The notes under the pieces: generated by a model | What the model saw: only the letters and a program-made list of their open reading frames with translations | The model's database searches: none | What the model was told of the DNA's origin: nothing | Position numbers and translations under genes: made by a program | Part shown: piece by piece, positions 63,855 through 64,000 of the stretch | Position numbering within the stretch: the first letter of the stretch is position 1 | Layout of the letters: the number at the start of each line of letters is the position of its first letter | Assembly (NCBI GenBank): GCA_016869025.1 | Contig: VGFA01000013.1 | Coordinates: 1 to 64,000 of the forward strand | Origin: Armatimonadota bacterium | Lineage (GTDB): Bacteria; Sysuimicrobiota; Sysuimicrobiia; Sysuimicrobiales; Humicultoraceae | DNA length: 64,000 bases | Direction: 5' to 3'

Positions 63855-64000
63855 GTGCTCAATCCAAAGATGCTGCCGGCACTTGTGAAACGCGAACCGG
63901 TCAGGCTGGCCGAGGAAGACGTCAAGATGGCCGCCTACTGTCTCGCTCGGCACATTCGGATAGAACGGGCCTCCCGACCTGGGTTGCGAGATCTCAAGCG
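63855..64000 (+). CDS. Possible gene running out of the window
   Basis: A GTG immediately after the previous TGA opens a frame of 48 codons reaching the window edge, with no stop. The start of the product (NPKMLPALVKREPVRLAEED) is protein-like with a balanced composition, but is too short to classify. Contact with the preceding frame (TGAGTG) is consistent with translational coupling. Confidence 0.3.
   Translation, partial: MLNPKMLPALVKREPVRLAEEDVKMAAYCLARHIRIERASRPGLRDLK

Overview
The window is a GC-rich bacterial chromosome segment with dense, mostly minus-strand operons in which start and stop codons often overlap by 1-8 bases. TolC-type outer-membrane export and periplasmic adaptor genes indicate a diderm cell wall. 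A fused AccD-AccA carboxyltransferase, a tungsten-type aldehyde:ferredoxin oxidoreductase (AOR), several molybdenum hydroxylase subunits and branched-chain-type (Liv) ABC transport point to a metabolically versatile, probably uncultured soil or sediment lineage. No rRNA, tRNA or other taxonomic marker is present, so the phylum cannot be read from this sequence.

Layout. 1-1441: phosphate permease (cut by the window edge) with its DUF47 partner. 1636-7104, plus strand: a three-subunit CO-dehydrogenase/xanthine-dehydrogenase-like molybdenum hydroxylase, a DUF2877 (AllH-like) protein and a DMT exporter. 7132-18281, minus strand: class III aminotransferase, aldehyde dehydrogenase, carbamoylase, dihydropyrimidinase, nucleobase permease, fused acetyl-CoA carboxylase carboxyltransferase, CaiB-type CoA transferase and a cyclase-family hydrolase. 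18408-19685: cytosine deaminase. 19709-20290: a fused toxin-antitoxin-like gene with its own operator. 20478-23975: RidA, YlbE/DUF1116 and FdrA. 24005-30616: CtpA-like protease and a MacAB-TolC-like exporter. 30661-40394: acyl-CoA and 3-hydroxyacid genes, a complete Liv transporter, acyl-CoA ligase, a KASIII-like enzyme and a TetR regulator. 40459-40935: an orphan 2Fe-2S subunit. 41230-46182: a very large helicase-nuclease of visibly lower GC content, the clearest accessory gene. 46322-53563: an acyl-CoA synthetase, then an operon with a radical SAM/SPASM protein, a flippase-like membrane protein, a nitrilase, an SDR and a secreted protein, then a phosphoesterase. 53582-57644: zinc-ribbon protein, HATPase-DUF4325 regulator, AOR and a MoaD-like protein. 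57771-63523: an internally deleted enolase-superfamily gene, an opine-dehydrogenase-type enzyme and a 1223-residue fusion of a cobalamin-binding domain, a mutase-like region and a MutL/GlmL-type ATPase.

How the parts fit. The left third reads as a nucleobase-nitrogen locus. Cytosine would be deaminated to uracil; dihydrouracil would be opened by the dihydropyrimidinase and decarbamoylated; beta-alanine would be transaminated and the semialdehyde oxidised. FdrA, YlbE and DUF2877 are homologues of the three enterobacterial proteins linked to oxamate carbamoyltransferase, the last step of anaerobic allantoin use. The dihydropyrimidine dehydrogenase and carbamate kinase such routes need are not in the window. 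The middle third is a same-strand run of about 20 kb joining carboxylic-acid uptake and activation to efflux.

The most unusual items are the cobalamin-mutase/MutL fusion, the AOR module whose MoaD-like partner carries four residues after its Gly-Gly, the regularly spaced GACAAT array over the promoter of the HATPase-DUF4325 gene, the isolated helicase-nuclease, and the one-polypeptide toxin-antitoxin with a perfect palindrome in its promoter. All functional calls are homology judgements made by eye from sequence motifs; no database search was run.
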